DNA of 64,000 nt from Biomphalaria glabrata. Lineage: Eukaryota > Mollusca > Gastropoda > Planorbidae. A program made the translations under genes and the position numbers. Under the pieces are notes generated by a model. The model worked only from the letters and a program-made list of their open reading frames with translations. It was not told where the DNA came from and made no database searches. Each line of letters begins with the position of its first letter. Within the stretch, counting starts at the first letter, position 1. The stretch spans positions 53,736,463-53,800,462 of the forward strand of contig NC_074711.1 of NCBI RefSeq assembly GCF_947242115.1, given 5' to 3'. Positions 1-11,693 of the stretch are shown one piece after another.

Positions 1-90
1 AAAAAATCATCACCAAAAGGAAAAGATACTTTTTTTTATGTCTGTATGTCTTATGTCTGTTACAAAAACAAGACTTTTATTATCTAAATT

Positions 91-338
91 ACGGTAAAGT
101 TCCCCTTTCAGACATTGCGATCTGCAGCAGATGATGTTAAGGTCATATGTTTCGTTGGCCAATGGTCAAAGGGTGTCATGTGGCCAGCACAACAACCAAC
201 CACCTTTACTTTACCTAGCTAAAGCCAGGTGCCCATTAGAGCTGGGTGGACTCAGGGACGCCCTAAAAATCCTAAAATTTAAAATCCCAGTCTTCACTGA
301 AATTCGAATTCAGGACTCCAGCCACCAAGCCCCGCATT
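91..338 (-). mobile_element. tRNA-derived SINE, family 1
   Basis: This resembles the copies at 51011-51278, 55631-55866 and 59725-59991. The 3' end of the element is at the left (TTCCCCTTTCAGAC near 100). The body carries the shared GACCAACC.CCTTT-type and CCATTAGAGCTGGGTGGACTCAG blocks. The head, near 300-335, is eroded but keeps a B-box-like AATTCGAATTC. No target duplication was resolved. Confidence 0.75.
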
Positions 339-699
339 ATCAACATTTAATGCTAAATATATGTTGTTTCATCAAAATAAACCAATTTTAAAACAACAAC
401 AAAAAAATATAGTAAAGCTTTTATATATTTTTTTTTCATAACATTAAATAAAACTAGGAAGATACGGACTGGATGTCAAAATGAGCCCGAGTATTTATAT
501 ACAATGCGGCCCATAAATTGTATGCCACCGTGCCACCTGATGTGCAACCAATCATATCCAATCATATCGGTCCTCAAAAGCATTGTGTAAGGTTTAATAA
601 TGTATCAAAAATAGTTTGCTATATAAATAACTTTTGAGATGATTTTGAAACTACATAATAAGCACTATTACGAAATGAACAAAGTATAACACTTGGAAT

Positions 700-833
700 G
701 GCGAATCTCAAAAGCCAATGACATGGCAGAATTTAAGTCATTGGTTAACATACATGACTAGATTGACCTATGAAAACTCGTAGGACGTAATCATCTTTTT
801 TACGTCTGTATTTTATAAGATAAGATTGACATA
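700..833 (+). mobile_element. LINE 3'-end fragment (same family as 29992-31445)
   Basis: The segment matches the last codons and 3' tail of the LINE on the - strand at 29992-31445. It encodes an eroded version of the C-terminal AEFKSLVN.HD. The GTAGGACGTAATCATCTT block and the terminal TAAGATAAGA tail follow. It is a heavily 5'-truncated copy with no coding potential. Confidence 0.75.
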
Positions 834-1955
834 TACATGTAGGTACTTGACATTCAAATTCAAGGCATTCAAAGTGATATTGTATACACGACAAAATCAT
901 CTATAATAAGATAAACAAATAATAAGAAATAAACAAAAGTCATAAAATGACAAAGAAAAGCGAGATGATCAACTTCAAACAATGAACCTGCCTGTCTTGA
1001 TTTCTGCGGAGGATAGCTTCTAATTGCGAGAGTGAAGAAATCTTGTTACGTTAACCCTATTGGGATAGATGATGATAAAAACTGTATCGAAAAAAAAAAA
1101 GATAAGCAGAGTATATTGTAATTTTTAGTTATTTATTAATTAAAAATAAACATAAAAAAACTTTATGTAAGAAAATAAATCAGTTACTGTGAATTGAACT
1201 CTGTACCGTCGGTGTGAAAAGCCAATGCTCTACGCAAGAGCCACAATACAACAATTGTTAATGAAATAAGGAGTTGTTTATACGTAGCCTACTTTGTATT
1301 AAATTTCTATCTGAAAGATAAATGTTCAATTTTTAATTCAGTATTTTGTAAATATTGTTATAAAATGTTTAACTTTATCTGAATTGAAACATTTTATACG
1401 TTTAAAATATTAGTAGTAAAAAGAACGATGACTTTTAATGCTCACACTATATTTGACCTTAAAAATTCTAAATTTAGTAATACTTTAATAAATTAAAAAT
1501 AGATGACATGGTTTTCAACAGTTATCATCCTTTGAAGGAATGACCTTTAGGTTTTATATTTTCGTAATACAACAACATAGAGAACTCTTTAGGTGTTTTA
1601 ATAACAAAATTTTGCATTTTATTTGATAATAAATATTATTTTTACAGTAAATAAACCAAATGGCATAATATTACTAAAATGTTTTTAAAATTATTTATTA
1701 CAATAATTTTACAAGAAAAAAAATCTTTTTTTATTTATTGTAATACAATTTAGATTTTATAAAAGTAGTACATTTCTTTTGCAAACCAGTATTACTTTTA
1801 AAATTTTATTTATATAGATAGAAAAAAAATTTGAGTGATATGGGTACTCTTCATAATAAAAATTAACGTAACCTACATTAAAACCGTTAACGGTAGGGTA
1901 GTTAGGTTGCCCTGAAAACTTCCCTTTAACCTTATACTGTTTAGGCTTAAGGCTC
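834..1955. other. AT-rich intergenic DNA
   Basis: I see no supported gene. The only recognisable item is a degenerate tRNA-like stretch on the - strand at about 1192-1252. It has an A-box-like GCTCTTGCGTAGAGC and a B-box-like GAGTTCAATTC. It is too damaged to fold as a working tRNA and is probably an old SINE head. Confidence 0.4.
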
Positions 1956-1959
1956 AACA

Positions 1960-2620
1960 AAATTCTCCCCATCCAAAACAACACACCTCACCTTTTCGGC
2001 ATCCACACCCACCCATTTTACAGATCACTAACCAGACACCTACAAAACAATGAAAATCTAATACACCAACAAACTAAAAACATTTACACAGCACTTCGGG
2101 ATAAACTTAAAGAAAATTTAGAGCTTAGAATAAAATGGGGGAGGGATTAGGAATAGTGTTTAATACACACACGGACACATTCACGCAATTACACAATAAA
2201 AACATAACTCCGAAAGCACGGGAGGTGACCCACAGGCTAATTTATGGGATGACCCCAATAAAGAAGAGGGGTAAGGACAGGGCAGGTCACACATGTAAAC
2301 TATGCGGGGTTGAAAATAACAAACTAGAAAAACATCTGTTTGGGGAGTGTCCAAACTTCACTATTGTGAGAGAAACTCTGTCAAATATTTTAAATGCCAT
2401 GTCAAGGTCAACATAGGCCTAGCAATATTTTTAAATAAAATACCCAAAGCAAAAAGATATGAACTTGATTTTATTAGCAGAGTATAGGATACTTATATGG
2501 AACATGCATTTAAAAGCTACCTACGACAACAAAATCCTAAATAGAATTCAAGTAGATCATATATACAGAAGGATTATACAATGTAGGAGAGAAAAGTTTT
2601 AAATAAAATATATATTTAAA
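1960..2620 (+). mobile_element. LINE remnant, C-terminal zinc-binding part
   Basis: A 93-codon open stretch at 2135-2416 ends in a C-x2-C...H-x4-C arrangement (CKLCGVENNKLEKHLFGEC). This is typical of the zinc-binding tail that follows reverse transcriptase in many non-LTR elements. Upstream sequence from about 1985 continues a related but interrupted frame, and frame breaks follow. No reverse-transcriptase core is present, so this is a 5'-truncated fossil LINE end. Confidence 0.6.
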
Positions 2621-3486
2621 AAAAATGTAAAATGTACATTAAAGTAAATGAATTATTGAAATGTTAAGACTTGAAGCTGTGTATCATAATGTCATTTTTA
2701 ATCCTAATGTTTTGGATAAAATTTAGAGAAATATAGTTGATTTTAAAATGGAACACTAAAAAGGCTGACCCCAAATGTAATTTTATATTGAACCATTGTA
2801 TTTGCGTGATTTTTTTTCCCTTTATTTTCTTTCAATGTATTGGAAAATTCCATTTGTATCATAAATATCAATTTACCAAAATCAGTTTAAACAACGAAGA
2901 AAATAAGTTGAATGTATGTGTGTGTGTTTGTATAAGTGATAACTATTTACCAATTTGCATGTATATGTATTAAATATATTATTTATTTGCTTTAAAATTA
3001 CAATACTAAAAATTACCTATTAATTTTTTTTTTTCAACAAGAGAGACAATTTAGGACTGGAAGATGCAAGGTGGAAATTTCTTTTGGTTATATTCCTTTG
3101 ACCAAACAAACAAAAAAATTCAAGACAACCCCAAACAGGACATGAATTCATGATAATGGACCAAATGGACTACGAAATTGTTAAAAAAAATAAAACAAAA
3201 ACAAACAAAAAAAAACACTATCTCAATATAGACAAGATTGATTTATGGTATACTCTTTAACTAATAAATTTATTCTGAAAATGAGTTATATTCAAAATTT
3301 TAAAATTTTTTAAGCTCTTCATGCACATACTTACCTTGTACATTTTTGTAACTCAGCAGACCCCAGAGAATTCCTAATGATATAGGATGGAGGTCTTTTG
3401 TCTTAGTTTCTTAAGGGGAAAATTGTTGCAAAAATAATAATAATAATAATGAATTTAAAATAACTCATAAGTCTTTAAAAAAAAAA
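2621..3486. other. AT-rich intergenic DNA
   Basis: It contains a short (TG)n tract near 2920, A/T homopolymers and an (AAT)n stretch near 3436. I see no gene or identifiable mobile element. Confidence 0.5.
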
Positions 3487-3876
3487 AGTCCTCATTTTAT
3501 AGACCTTTGCTGTCATCATTTTATGGACCCTTGCTGTCATCATTTTGTGGACCTTGGCTGTCCTCATTTTGTAGACCTTTGCTGTCCTCATTTTGTAGAC
3601 CTTTACTGTCATCATTTTATGGACCTTTGCTGTCATCATTGTATGGACCTGTGCTGTCATCATATTGTGGACCTTTGCTGTCCTCATTTTGTTGACCTTT
3701 GCTGTCATCATTTTGTAGACCTTTGCTGTCATCATTTTATGGACCTTTGCTGTCATCATTTTATGGACCGCTGATGTCATCACTTTATGGACCTTTGCTG
3801 TCATCATTTTATGGACCTTTTCTGTCATCATTTTATGGACCGCTGATGTCATTATTTTATGGACCTTTGATGCAGC
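3487..3876. repeat. 24-bp minisatellite, about 16 units
   Basis: The unit GACCTTTGCTGTCATCATTTTATG repeats head to tail with a few substitutions (ATGG/GTAG/GTGG ends, ATCA/CTCA). Because 24 is divisible by three, several frames stay open. The - strand reads an octapeptide repeat close to MMTAKVHK over a 152-codon frame (3475-3933). There is no splice-site context, start context or flanking coding sequence, so I read it as a satellite with incidental open frames. Confidence 0.9.
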
Positions 3877-4164
3877 ATACTCTACGATCATGCTGGAAAT
3901 CCTGGAATTTTTTTTTAAAACTATTTCCTTCATAAAAATGTTGTTGTTATGAAATATTCTTTGTATTATTACTAATATAAATTAATATGTTATGTGTTTT
4001 CTTTAAAAAGTCTACTTGATGTCCATGATGAAAATCATGAATTGTGCTTTTGTAACTATGCCTTCACAAAATTTTGTTTTTATTAAATATTCTTTGTATT
4101 ATTATTGATATAAAATAATATATTATGTCTTTTCTTTTGAATAAAATCTTATTTAAAAAAAAGG

Positions 4165-4292
4165 AGGCCCAAAAAGAGGCAAAGAAAAGAGGCAAAGGCC
4201 CAAGGATTCCTAGGATGTAAACAGCTCGACAACTGAAGTCAAAAGCTAAAAAAGCTGAGGTATCCTAAAAAAAAAAAAAAAAAAAAAAAAAG
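4165..4292 (+). pseudogene. poly(A)-tailed retroposed fragment, unidentified
   Basis: A basic, lysine-rich reading frame (…KEAKKRGKGPRIPR…, then TARQLKSKAKKAEVS and a stop) carries one internal stop codon. A run of about 27 A follows directly from 4266. A frame ending just before a poly(A) tract suggests a processed copy of an mRNA 3' coding end, perhaps of a ribosomal or other basic protein. I could not name the parent gene, and chance or a SINE tail remain possible. Confidence 0.35.
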
Positions 4293-6279
4293 AAAAGAAA
4301 CCGTTGGGGTACACACATGATGTGTTAACATTCTTTCTCCATTTCTCTAACATTTGTTTCTCTTACTGAGGCCTTACTCCCCCAGTAATAGTCCCGTCCA
4401 CCGGACTCAATTCGTTAATGTTGCCTTGCCATTGCATTCTATGCCCTCATCTTCTTGTTACTTCTAGAGTCCTGATGACCTCTTGATATGGCCCAGTGAC
4501 TAAAAATCTTGATTATCTCGATAAAATGGAAGATAGCTAAGATGAATATTTCTTCCCTCCTTCGTCGTTAACCCCCCCCCCCCCCCCAGATACATTGTGA
4601 TTTTATAGATTGGCAAATGATCACGACTAACAATTGTATAAATAAAATTAACAACTTACTGAAAAAAAAAACCGCAGAATTAAATTTACAGAATTAAAAC
4701 ACACACACACACACACACACACAAACAAACATACAAAAAAAAAAGATTGATCTATATGAGGCAGTTTGGAAATAACAAGTACATTATATTTTGAATTTCG
4801 GTATCTTTAGGGCCAGTAGCGGCCTTAGGGGGTGGAAAGTGGGGCAAACGCCTTAGGCCACGCGCCTTGTGGGGGGGGGGGGGGGGAATCGCTATCGGAG
4901 ATTTTATTGTCATCAACTTCGAAAACTAAATCAGTTTTCATAAATTAGGACTTGTTACTCTTTATTTCCCCAGTATCTTTATGATACCAATTACCATGTA
5001 AACCCTTTGTTTTGGAAGTGCCGATCAGTTTCGGTAAAGACTGCATCAAATGATCTGCTAATTCTAAGAGGCTATCATCGTTTAACAGTTCACAATAAAA
5101 ACACGTGGGTGGAAGCAACCAATCCAAAACGTATATTTCATATTTAAACATCGACGTCCAAACGGATTTTATTAGGAAAATGCTTAGTGATACAATTTGA
5201 ACTACTCTTTGAATTATGAAAATTACATATGAAAGAATTATTTACAACATTTGTAGTAACATAAATGCAACTTTTGACAATTTGATTTTTTTAATGAAAA
5301 TAACTAAACAAGTATACAGTATTTTCTTGACTTTCGCTAATGATACATTTTAAGACCGCACGCGAAGGTCAGATTTTCGCGATATTTAATTTCATATATG
5401 TACACTATTTTCGAATATGAACAGTATCGCAGGACATCCCCAAACACTTAAAACCTCTAGATAATCATTTCCCATTTCATTAATAACTTTTACATGCTGT
5501 TCCTTTTTAAAAATCATTAAACACTGTAATTTTTAAAAGTGTCATACAGCACTGCTATGTCGTATTTAAATATTCTGTTACTTTAGTCTGCAATGAAAAA
5601 AAAAGGGTTGAGGGTGTATGAGAATGATTCCTTATTTGGTACTGTAACCTAGCCTGTAGTGAAACAGTTGATGTGCTTGTACAGCTATTTCGACCAATCA
5701 GTTTCCAGAAAGTTTGGTGATGACGTATTGAGGTGTTGTTTTTTTTCCAATAGGCTACTAAGTATAAACTTCGTGCGGCCGTGTGGAAACCCATGTCACC
5801 ATGTAAAAAAAACACAAAAAGCGGGAGTGTTGTTTTTTTTATTTAATTTTTTTTTAAACCTCTGGTATAGCCCTTCCGCCAAAGTCGGTTCTGCAAAAGT
5901 GTAGTGACCACTGTAGCTCCTTTAGCCCACTTTGTTCTTTTAGAACGTCCAATTGGCTTCAATTTGCAGAGTGAGAGAGGAGACATAATAGTAGTAGTGC
6001 GCGAGTGTTTTCCTCTTTATTTGCTTCTGTTAATGCAGAACAATGAGAATACAGTGTATAATGTAGGGCTTACTTAAGTAATGTAGCTACGTAGTGTTCT
6101 ATGCTTTGTAGCAAAAATAAAGCCAACAGCTTAGAGGCGGACATACTGTATTGTTAGTGTTACAGCGTTTGAGATAGACGGATGAACCCCTTAGTGTGAT
6201 GAGTTTACGGTATATATATAATCTATCCTTACGGCTAATGGCTCCGCACACGACGCTCGCCCAGGGACCCGCGCACTGC
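4293..6279. other. intergenic DNA with simple repeats
   Basis: It contains C16 at 4572-4587, a (CA)n tract at about 4699-4724 and G16 at 4871-4886. Near 4814 the text CCAGTAGCGGCCTTAGGGGG resembles one end of a hAT-type element, but no partner end was found. No coding sequence is supported. Confidence 0.45.
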
Positions 6280-6456
6280 TAAGGCGCCCCTGTTTAGGGT
6301 GATACTGAGTCCACTTAACTCTGACGGGTGCCTGACTTTAGCAAAGCAAAGGCGGTTGGTCATTGTGCTGCTCGTTAACCATTGGTCAAAGAAACAGATG
6401 ACCCTAACACCATCTGCACTATAGATCGCAAGGTCTGAAAGGGGGAATTTTACTGT
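6280..6456 (+). mobile_element. SINE family 1, 3' body only
   Basis: The body blocks of the family appear in order: GGCGCCCCTG, CTGACGGGTGCCTGACTTTAG, GGCGGTTGGTCATTGTGCTG, and the terminal AAGGTCTGAAAGGGGGAA. No tRNA-like head is visible to the left, so the copy is 5'-truncated or chimeric. Confidence 0.7.
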
Positions 6457-6689
6457 ACTCACAAGGTCAAATACGGCTTTCGAAATAACAATGGAAACCT
6501 TGTTTGACTGTCTGCATCCTAGAGCTGGCTACACACACAAACAAGTCCATTTGTTTGATGTTCAGTAAAACTAATGCTGTCAAGATTATTTCATATTTTA
6601 GCAAACCCTCTATGCATTTCGATCTAAGTCTATATTTTTGTCGTCTTATGGCATTGAGCCTGTTCATTCATAAATACTGTCATCATAAT

Positions 6690-6770
6690 AGCGGATCTAG
6701 AACTTTGGAGTTGGGGGGGGGGCGATATCTATATACATGTATATGTGTGTGTGTGCGCAAATAAAAAGAA
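6690..6770 (+). mobile_element. Degenerate copy of the 96-bp MITE at 8058-8153
   Basis: The text GGATCTAGAACTTTGGAG, a G run, CGATATCTATATACATG, a (TG)n run and GCAAATAAAAAGA parallels the MITE at 8058-8153 block for block. The right terminal repeat is eroded. Confidence 0.55.
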
Positions 6771-6904
6771 AAGCAAGTGTTTCTCAACCTTCGGCGAAAA
6801 AAAAAAACAAAAAAAAAACAATCATGTTGAGGCCTTTCTCTTGATAGCCTGGGGATCTGGGGGGAGCGCTTTAAGCCTCCACAGTAGGGTTAGGGGCGAA
6901 GCCC

Positions 6905-7045
6905 CGACGCCAAAAGCGTTTTCTTGCATTTTTCACTGCAGAAACGCATTTTCCCCGACATCTACAGCTCATTATTCATCAGCCAAAAGCGTTTTCTTGC
7001 ATTCTTCACTTCAGAAATGCATTTTTCCTGACATCTACAGATCAA
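6905..7045. repeat. Two direct copies of a ~62-bp unit
   Basis: Two units beginning GCCAAAAGCGTTTTCTTGCA, at about 6908 and 6980, share most bases and end in GACATCTACAG. The preceding GGGGCGAAGCCCCGACG is found inverted inside the element at 8165-9730 (near 9475), so this may be the edge of a related mobile element. The sequence on to about 8040 holds further AT-rich, loosely repeated DNA (compare 7640-7740 with 7855-7960) and no gene. Confidence 0.55.
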
Positions 7046-8057
7046 AAGGACATTTTGAATTATGTTTTACTTGAAAAATATTTTAATATGAATTTATAGG
7101 CCCTTACTACATTGCAAAAAAAAAAACGGTTTGAAGATACCCCACATATTTAGATTAAGGCTTTGAGGATCGCCGCCGAGAAAAAAAATATTCGAAAAAT
7201 ACTATTATTAAAAAAAAAGCTCATTTGTAAGTGATACATTTTGATCAATAGGTCTGTTTGTATTTTTTTTTGTTACATAACTATAATTCAAAGCTCTAAA
7301 CAAAAAATTTCTGAAGTGGGAGGAGAAATTAAGTGGACCAGCTAGATTCTACTCTAATTTTTTTTTTGTGCATTTTTAGGATTCAAGCATAAATTGTAAG
7401 CTATAGTCCCAAACGGCGTCTAGCAAAAGAATATTTGGGTTCAGAGCTCATCTCAATCGTTACTCTTATACTGAAAAAATTCGTTTGAATTCTAAATGTT
7501 CTAAAGCAAAGTCTTTCTTTAAAAACATTATGATAAATTCATGTGAAATTACATAAACTCTTTGACTATTGTGTTTTAAAACGTCATGTTTTCTTCTGAG
7601 AAGGGGAGGGGTGGTAGAATGAAAACGATTAATCCTCGCTCCTTTTTATAATTTCTGCTAATGATTGCATTTGGCATTAAAGAATAGGGGTGGGGCGACT
7701 CAATACAAGAATTTAATTTATAGCATATACGGATTATATAAGTGTCAGATTTTTTTTTTAATTTTGTAATTTCCTAACTATAATACAAAAAGAAAAAGTA
7801 TTGTCCGATGGGCGCAAGACGATTGCATGTATCGCCCCTCCCACCTGGTACAACCCTTTTTCATTTTATATTTACTAATGATATCATTTGAGATTAGAGT
7901 GTGATGCGACATAATATACAAATGGGCTCACATATTAATACGTAGCTTATAATATATAGATATTCACTTAATTTTGTTCACAAACTATGATTTCTCCATA
8001 AAATTAGGACGCACCCCCCCCCCCACTCAAAGTTTTTTTTTTCATCAGGATTCTAGC

Positions 8058-8153
8058 CACTAGCGATCCAGAACTTGGGAGTGGGGGGGGGGGGCGATAT
8101 ATATATACATGTGTATGTGTGTGTGTGTGCGCGAATAAAAAGATCCGCCAGTG
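8058..8153. mobile_element. 96-bp MITE with perfect 8-bp target duplication
   Basis: ATTCTAGC stands immediately left (8050-8057) and right (8154-8161). Inside, the ends are CACTAGCGATCC and GGATC-type GATCCGCCAGTG, an imperfect inverted repeat. The interior is a G run, (AT)n and (TG)n. The 8-bp duplication and the CACTG/CAGTG termini fit the hAT superfamily. Confidence 0.8.
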
Positions 8154-8164
8154 ATTCTAGCAAT

Positions 8165-9730
8165 CATGGGCGTAGCCAGGGGGGGGTTCTTGGGGTTCAA
8201 ACCCCCCCCGAAATGAAATCGGGGGGGGGGGGGGGGAACGGAATTAAGTGACTGATTTTTGCTTTCATTTTGTTTATTTTAGGTGAGATTTTAATACTAA
8301 ATCATCACTTACCACAGCACAGCCGAGGCAGTTTTGAGTTAAAAACCCTCTACCAGGGGGTTTTGGCTCCCCTATCAGGGGGTTTTGAGATACAAATCCC
8401 TCTACCAGGGGGCTTTGAGTTTAAAACACCCTATAGGGGGTTTTGAATTTTAAACCCCCTACCAGAGATTTTTGCAGTTAAATCCCCCTCTTCTATAAAA
8501 CAAAACAAAAAAAAAATGCAAACAACAATCCCCAAATTCCAACAGCACAGTTGAGGAAGATTTTGATTTTAAAACCACCTCCAAAATTTACGATAAACCC
8601 CATCTTCAATATAAAAAAAGCAAATTACACACTACACAATCAAAATTCTATGAGCGTAGCCAAAGGGGTTTTGAGTTTAACCCCCCCCCCCTTTCCAGTT
8701 GGGGTTTGAAGCTAAAAAGTACCTCTTCAATATAAAAAAAAAAGCAAATTACAGACTATAAAATCTATGAGCGTAGCCAAAGGGGTTTTGAGTTTAAATC
8801 CCCCTCCTCCAGATGGCTTTTTCTTTAAAGTTTATAACCCCTCCAGATGGTTTTGAGTTTAAAATTCCCCTACAGAGCGTTTAGAGTTGAAAACCTCTCT
8901 CTTCAATATTATTTTAAAGCAAACTACAGTCACCAAATTCTATCATCGTAGCTAAATGGGGTTTTGAATTAAAAACAAAACAAAAAAACTCCAGAGATTT
9001 CTTAGTTTAAAACTCCTCAACAGATTATTTGACGAAAAAACTTTCCTTTTCGATATAAAATCTAAAGCGAAATACAGGCATGTAATTCCAAGAGAGTAGT
9101 CAAGAAATTGAAAATCATTAAATGTATCTCAACAAAGATGGCTAAGACAGATTTTATGAGTCAGTCATAGAGATCGGGTCTAAATCAAAGAAATCATATG
9201 CCGAACTGGGAGTCGAATCCTTAGTAAGGTTGTGACAGAGCGTCGCATGAGGTTTTGCCAGACATGTTCTCACACAAAATGAATTACGCAAAATAAGAGT
9301 TGCGGAAACAGCTTGCCGGAAAATGCGCTGAACGGCGCGCGAGGGTCTAAGTCAGTAAGAATAGCACATTAGGTTTTTGAAATAAAACTTTTTAATAGCA
9401 AGATAATGCACTGTAGATACCTCAGAATATGCATTTTGTTGGCTTTCAATACAAGAAATAGTGCTCGGCGGCGGGGCTTCGCCCCGCGATTAGGGAGCGC
9501 TGCGAACTCCCCCAGATCCCCTTGCTAGCAAGGGCGGGGAGTCTACAATAAACAATAAACATCTTCCGAAAGGGTCAGAATGTAATAAAGATTAATCATG
9601 TACACACATACACATATATATATATATATATATATAATTTTTTCCGCGGGGGGGGGGGGGGGGGTCGGGGGGAAATCCCCCCCCCCCCCCCCAAAACCCT
9701 CCCCGAAAAAAAATCCTGGCTACGCCCATG
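8165..9730. mobile_element. 1.57-kb non-autonomous hAT-type element
   Basis: CTAGCAAT is perfectly duplicated at 8157-8164 and 9731-9738. The termini are inverted: CATGGGCGTAGCCAGG at the left and CCTGGCTACGCCCATG at the right, each followed inward by long G/C runs. An 8-bp duplication with GGCGTAG-type ends fits hAT. No transposase is encoded. The interior is a degenerate tandem array (about 8290-9010) followed by unique DNA with a GC-rich patch at 9470-9540. Its left duplication overlaps that of the neighbouring MITE, so the two landed next to each other. Confidence 0.85.
8290..9010. repeat. Diverged tandem repeats inside the element at 8165-9730
   Basis: Units contain GGGGTTTTGAGTTTAAA, a short pyrimidine block such as CCCCCTCTTCAATATAAAA, AAGCAAATTACA and AATTCTATGAGCGTAGCCAA. 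The clearest successive GCGTAGCC-type blocks start near 8653, 8769 and 8947. The GCGTAGCC core is the same as in the element's termini. Confidence 0.75.
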
Positions 9731-10633
9731 CTAGCAATAGTTTCTTTTTATCTTACTTATTTTCTGCTCTTCCCCCCCCCCCCCCCATTCTTTTGGCATT
9801 TTGATTCCAATTAACACATTTCTACACTGTTCTAGATAATAATTATGATTTTTGAAGGACTTCATGCGACAACTTCACCAAACCAATAAGAATTGGTATA
9901 TGACTGGACATTCATCCGAATATACACTAACGTCGATCTCTATAAGAAATAAAGGCCTTAAGTTTTTTGTTTATCGTTTAGACACGTTTAGTGTGTATAA
10001 GGAATTGACATCTACTAGATGTACTACAGTGGCGTAGCTACCAATGTGCGGGTGGTGTGGGCCGCACAGGGCACCAAGTGGAGAGGGGCACCAACATTCC
10101 CCCAGTGTGTATTAATTTCCGTGAGCTTTTCGGTAAAAACGACTAATTGTATGGACACGAACAAACTTAAACTACTGTATTTTAAACACGAACTAACGAT
10201 TTATAAACTAGTCATGTCGCTATTTTGTTTCATCTCCTTGACTATTTCTTCCATACAATGTAAGCTATATAACAGTTTGAATCTAATTTACTAGATTTAT
10301 TTCGGACACACGGTACATGTTGTTACTGCACTGATCAATGCTCTGTAATATAAAGAAGAAGAAGATAGGCCAACCTTTTTTTTTCATTGTTTATTCCATT
10401 GGTTTAATCTAGATATTGAGTTTACAAATATATTTCTAAACTCTAGCTCTAAACAATTGTCTTAGTTTATTCATTTCTTTATGATTCTTTATAGTTTAAT
10501 TTTGGAAATACTTCTATTGTAATGTCAATATTTTTAAATAAGCTAACCTTTGTTTTCTACGAGGTTTTTTAAACTAACTAATTAATTGTAATACTGTAAC
10601 ATAAACAAAATGATGAACAATGCTCAAGACTGA

Positions 10634-11690
10634 CTAGTCTGGCTTGCGCCTCAAAACCCTTTTAAGCTCAGACGTAGAAATCGGCATCTCTGGTTCTGTC
10701 CGGTCTGGGTAGACTATAAGGGCCCCATACCCAGATCTATCAGGGTCCCTCATTACCGACCCATCGGTATAACAGAAAATGGCATCTGATGGGTAGGAAT
10801 TTAGTATAGCTGATGCCAAGTTTTGGAGTATGGCAGGTGTTAATCGCCTCTTGATGGCTCCCTCTTGCCCTATAAGGGACATGCTTATTTGTGGGGCCGG
10901 CTTCTCCTCCACGGAGGGCAAGTACTAATTATTCTAATTTGGATTCTGTCAGTGGAGAGCCCAGCTGATTTTGACAAAATTTGCCGCAATGTGGAGGAAC
11001 GATCGCATTTTATGCTGTTCCTCTCTCCACTATCGCACTAATATTGAGGTGGGTAGCCTAGAGTCGCCCCTTTTATAGCGCTCATAGGCTGTAAGTACCG
11101 CTCTCTCTCCCTCCTTAAATGTAAAGGGGCCACGTTTGTTAAGATTTCAGCAGCGTTTGTTGGGCTTGTCCGAAAGGTGCCACAAATGAACCTTAGTGCC
11201 TGTGATTTTACTCGGTCGAGTGATTCGAGGGCAGTTTTACTAGCATATACTTGAGCTGTACACAATTTGTGATCTGACTGCCCCTAAGTATAATGTGCGT
11301 AGCATGTAAGCTTTGGCACCCCGCTTTGTGCTGGCCAGCTTTCTTAGTAACTCTAACTTCTCCGAGGCTTTTCTTTCAACTTCCTGGACGTGCTGGAGCA
11401 TTGACAGTTTTCTAACCAGGGTCACCCCTAGATATTTTGGCGTGTTTTCACGTTGGAGTCGCAGCCCACCGAGTTGAAGCTCGAATAGAGCCTTAAGAAT
11501 GTCGATCCCTAGGCTGAACAGGGACCAGGTTGTTTTAGCAATGTTTATCTTAATCTGTCATTTGTCGCAATACGAGGAGATGGTTTGGAGGTCTGCTTTT
11601 AATACCGCTTGTATTTGGTCGGCTTTCTTGCCGGTTGACCAGAGGACAATCATCCGCATAAAGCAGTTTCTTTTACCGCAGTGAGGTGCG
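10634..11690 (-). mobile_element. LINE fragment (RT C-terminus and RNase H part) nested in hAT element
   Basis: Three interrupted frames on the - strand read as a non-LTR polymerase tail. In order they give KYLGVTLVRKLSMLQHV-type text after RT, LYLGAVRSQIVYSSSIC, a stretch with SQALRFICGTFRTSP, and the start of an RNase H domain (FCYTDGSVMRDPDRSGYGAL). The same layout occurs in the intact LINE of AAAS intron 5, so it probably belongs to the I superfamily. Several frame breaks and stops make it non-functional. Confidence 0.75.
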
Positions 11691-11693
11691 TTT

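Noticed and set aside
1192-1252. Functional tRNA gene on the - strand
   Set aside because: A- and B-box-like words are present but acceptor and anticodon stems do not pair; more likely an old SINE head.
3475-3933. 152-residue repeat protein on the - strand
   Set aside because: The frame is a by-product of a 24-bp minisatellite; no splice context, homologous domain or unique coding sequence adjoins it.
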